Origin: Bacteroidaceae bacterium
GTDB lineage: Bacteria; Bacteroidota; Bacteroidia; Bacteroidales; Bacteroidaceae
NCBI GenBank assembly: GCA_017468985.1
Contig: JAFUHF010000041.1
Coordinates: 1 to 46,244, forward strand
Direction of reading: 5' to 3'
DNA: 46,244 bases
Below, piece by piece: positions 45,791 through 46,244 of this stretch. The position numbers and the translations under genes were made by a program. Position 1 is the stretch's first letter, and each line of letters starts with the position of its first letter. The notes below the pieces were generated by a model. That model had not been told where the DNA came from, did no database searches, and was given only the letters and a program-made list of their open reading frames with translations.

Positions 45791-46027
45791 CCACGTTACA
45801 ACCGTCTTCACGGGTATCGTATAGGCAGATTTACACGTGCTAATTTGACACCACAAGTATGGTGGAGGCTGATTTACACGTGCTAATTGGGCACCACGAG
45901 TATAGTGGAGGCTGATTTACACGTGCTAATTGGGCACCACAAGTATAGTGGAGGCTGATTTGCACGTGCTATTCTGACACTACGAGTATTGCCAAATGGC
46001 ACTTGCACGGGTCTGTCCGTAAGCACG
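45791..46027. repeat. Interspersed repeat element, expanded copy with four 43-bp units
   Basis: The outer parts match the single copy at 14360. Between them are four 43-bp units (45823-45865, 45866-45908, 45909-45951, 45952-45994), each beginning AGGCTGATTT or AGGCAGATTT and containing the palindrome CACGTG. The fourth unit diverges at its end and merges with the shared right flank (GGCACTTGCACGGGTC, GTCCGTAAGCACG). The 14360 copy has one unit, so the number of units varies between copies. Confidence 0.92.
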
Positions 46028-46066
46028 GAACTGCTGCAGGGGGAATGCAGGCTGCAATTGTTGTAA

Positions 46067-46186
46067 TCAGTATGTCAAAGAACGCAAAACTCTTGGATCA
46101 TCAGTGTTAGTTCTGAGTGGGGGCCTGAAGTTGTCTCGGTGGCTGCTTGTGGCAGCGTCAGTGTGTTGGGGAGATGTCTCATTCAT
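46067..46186 (-). CDS. Possible 39-residue leader peptide
   Basis: A short minus-strand frame starts at ATG 46186, about 25 bases after a good promoter, and ends at TGA 46067. It begins MNETSPQHTDAATSSHR and ends DPRVLRSLTY. It matches no family I know, has no signal or membrane segment, and lies just before the repeat element on the DUF6261 transcript. It may be a leader peptide or a chance frame. Confidence 0.3.
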   Translation of the reverse strand: MNETSPQHTDAATSSHRDNFRPPLRTNTDDPRVLRSLTY

Positions 46187-46210
46187 AGTAGCTCTCTCCG
46201 TTTCCGATTG

Positions 46211-46241
46211 CAAAGGTCGCAAGAAGTTGGGAAATGGCAAA
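46211..46241 (-). promoter_or_regulatory. Promoter upstream of the DUF6261 leader
   Basis: On the minus strand TTTG (46241-46238), a 19-base gap and GACCTTTG (46218-46211; seven of eight to TAnnTTTG). Transcription would start near 46205 and run through the short frame and repeats toward the DUF6261 gene. Confidence 0.6.
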
Positions 46242-46244
46242 AAT

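Larger units (their letters stand above)
45708..46244. other. 537-bp leader region upstream of the DUF6261 gene
   Basis: Reading on the minus strand it contains a promoter (46211-46241), a 39-codon open frame, the expanded interspersed repeat (45791-46027) and a hairpin before the DUF6261 start, each listed separately. No larger gene is seen, and the window ends at its upstream side. Confidence 0.6.

Noticed and set aside
45791-46027. Possible CRISPR array
   Set aside because: The units are directly adjacent 43-bp tandem copies with no unique spacers, and no cas genes are near; the same holds for the 40-bp and 42-bp arrays.

Overview
The window looks like a chromosomal segment from a member of the Bacteroidales, most likely the Prevotellaceae. 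Three things support this. The gene families DUF4294, DUF4827, DUF4838, DUF5106 and DUF6261 are typical of that group. Almost no gene has a Shine-Dalgarno sequence. Promoters fit the Bacteroidetes consensus (TTTG, about 20 bases, TAnnTTTG) at many gene starts. Assignment below family level is not possible from sequence reading alone. No tRNA, rRNA, CRISPR array, transposase, integrase or phage gene was seen.

Layout. Positions 1-120 hold three 40-bp tandem repeats. Positions 115-3413 (minus) are an operon-like set: metallophosphoesterase, purT and an acyltransferase. Positions 3750-6412 (plus) hold a DUF4294 gene overlapping a CotH-family gene with a ricin-like domain and a type IX secretion tail. 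Positions 6560-12976 (plus) are a Ca2+ P-type ATPase, ribF, rpe and comEC. Positions 13087-14171 are rpsF-rpsR-rplI, where rpsR and rplI unusually have strong Shine-Dalgarno sequences. A minus-strand EF-G2-like factor that lacks the catalytic switch-II histidine follows (15028-17187), then hemW (17488-18630). A long minus-strand series (29429 down to 19425) runs leuS, yitT, a fucosyltransferase-like gene, rdgB, a DUF4838 gene, a two-barrel glycosidase-like gene and nrnA; a DUF4827 lipoprotein gene with its own promoter ends it. A 1286-residue AlbA_2/Schlafen-domain protein lies at 29897-33757, divergent from a GH78-like gene (33894-35663). Then come PAP2 and epimerase genes, an MG2-domain protein, a flippase, an SpmA-SpmB fusion, a DUF5106 thioredoxin-like protein and a DUF6261 gene.

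How parts may work together. The most suggestive area is 13000-17500. It carries the bS6 and bS18 genes, whose products help form the pocket that hides the anti-Shine-Dalgarno tail of Bacteroidetes ribosomes, and rpsR itself has a strong Shine-Dalgarno. Next to it is a probable non-hydrolysing elongation factor with a CRP-like inverted repeat upstream. This suggests autoregulated ribosomal protein synthesis beside a starvation-type translation factor.

Non-coding structure is rich: a 42-bp tandem array at 29582-29800 with a decayed single unit near 37797; an interspersed element present once at 14360 and in an expanded form (four 43-bp units) at 45791-46027; and a possible leader region (promoter, 39-codon reading frame, repeats, hairpin) upstream of the DUF6261 gene. 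All functional statements come from reading motifs; no search was run.
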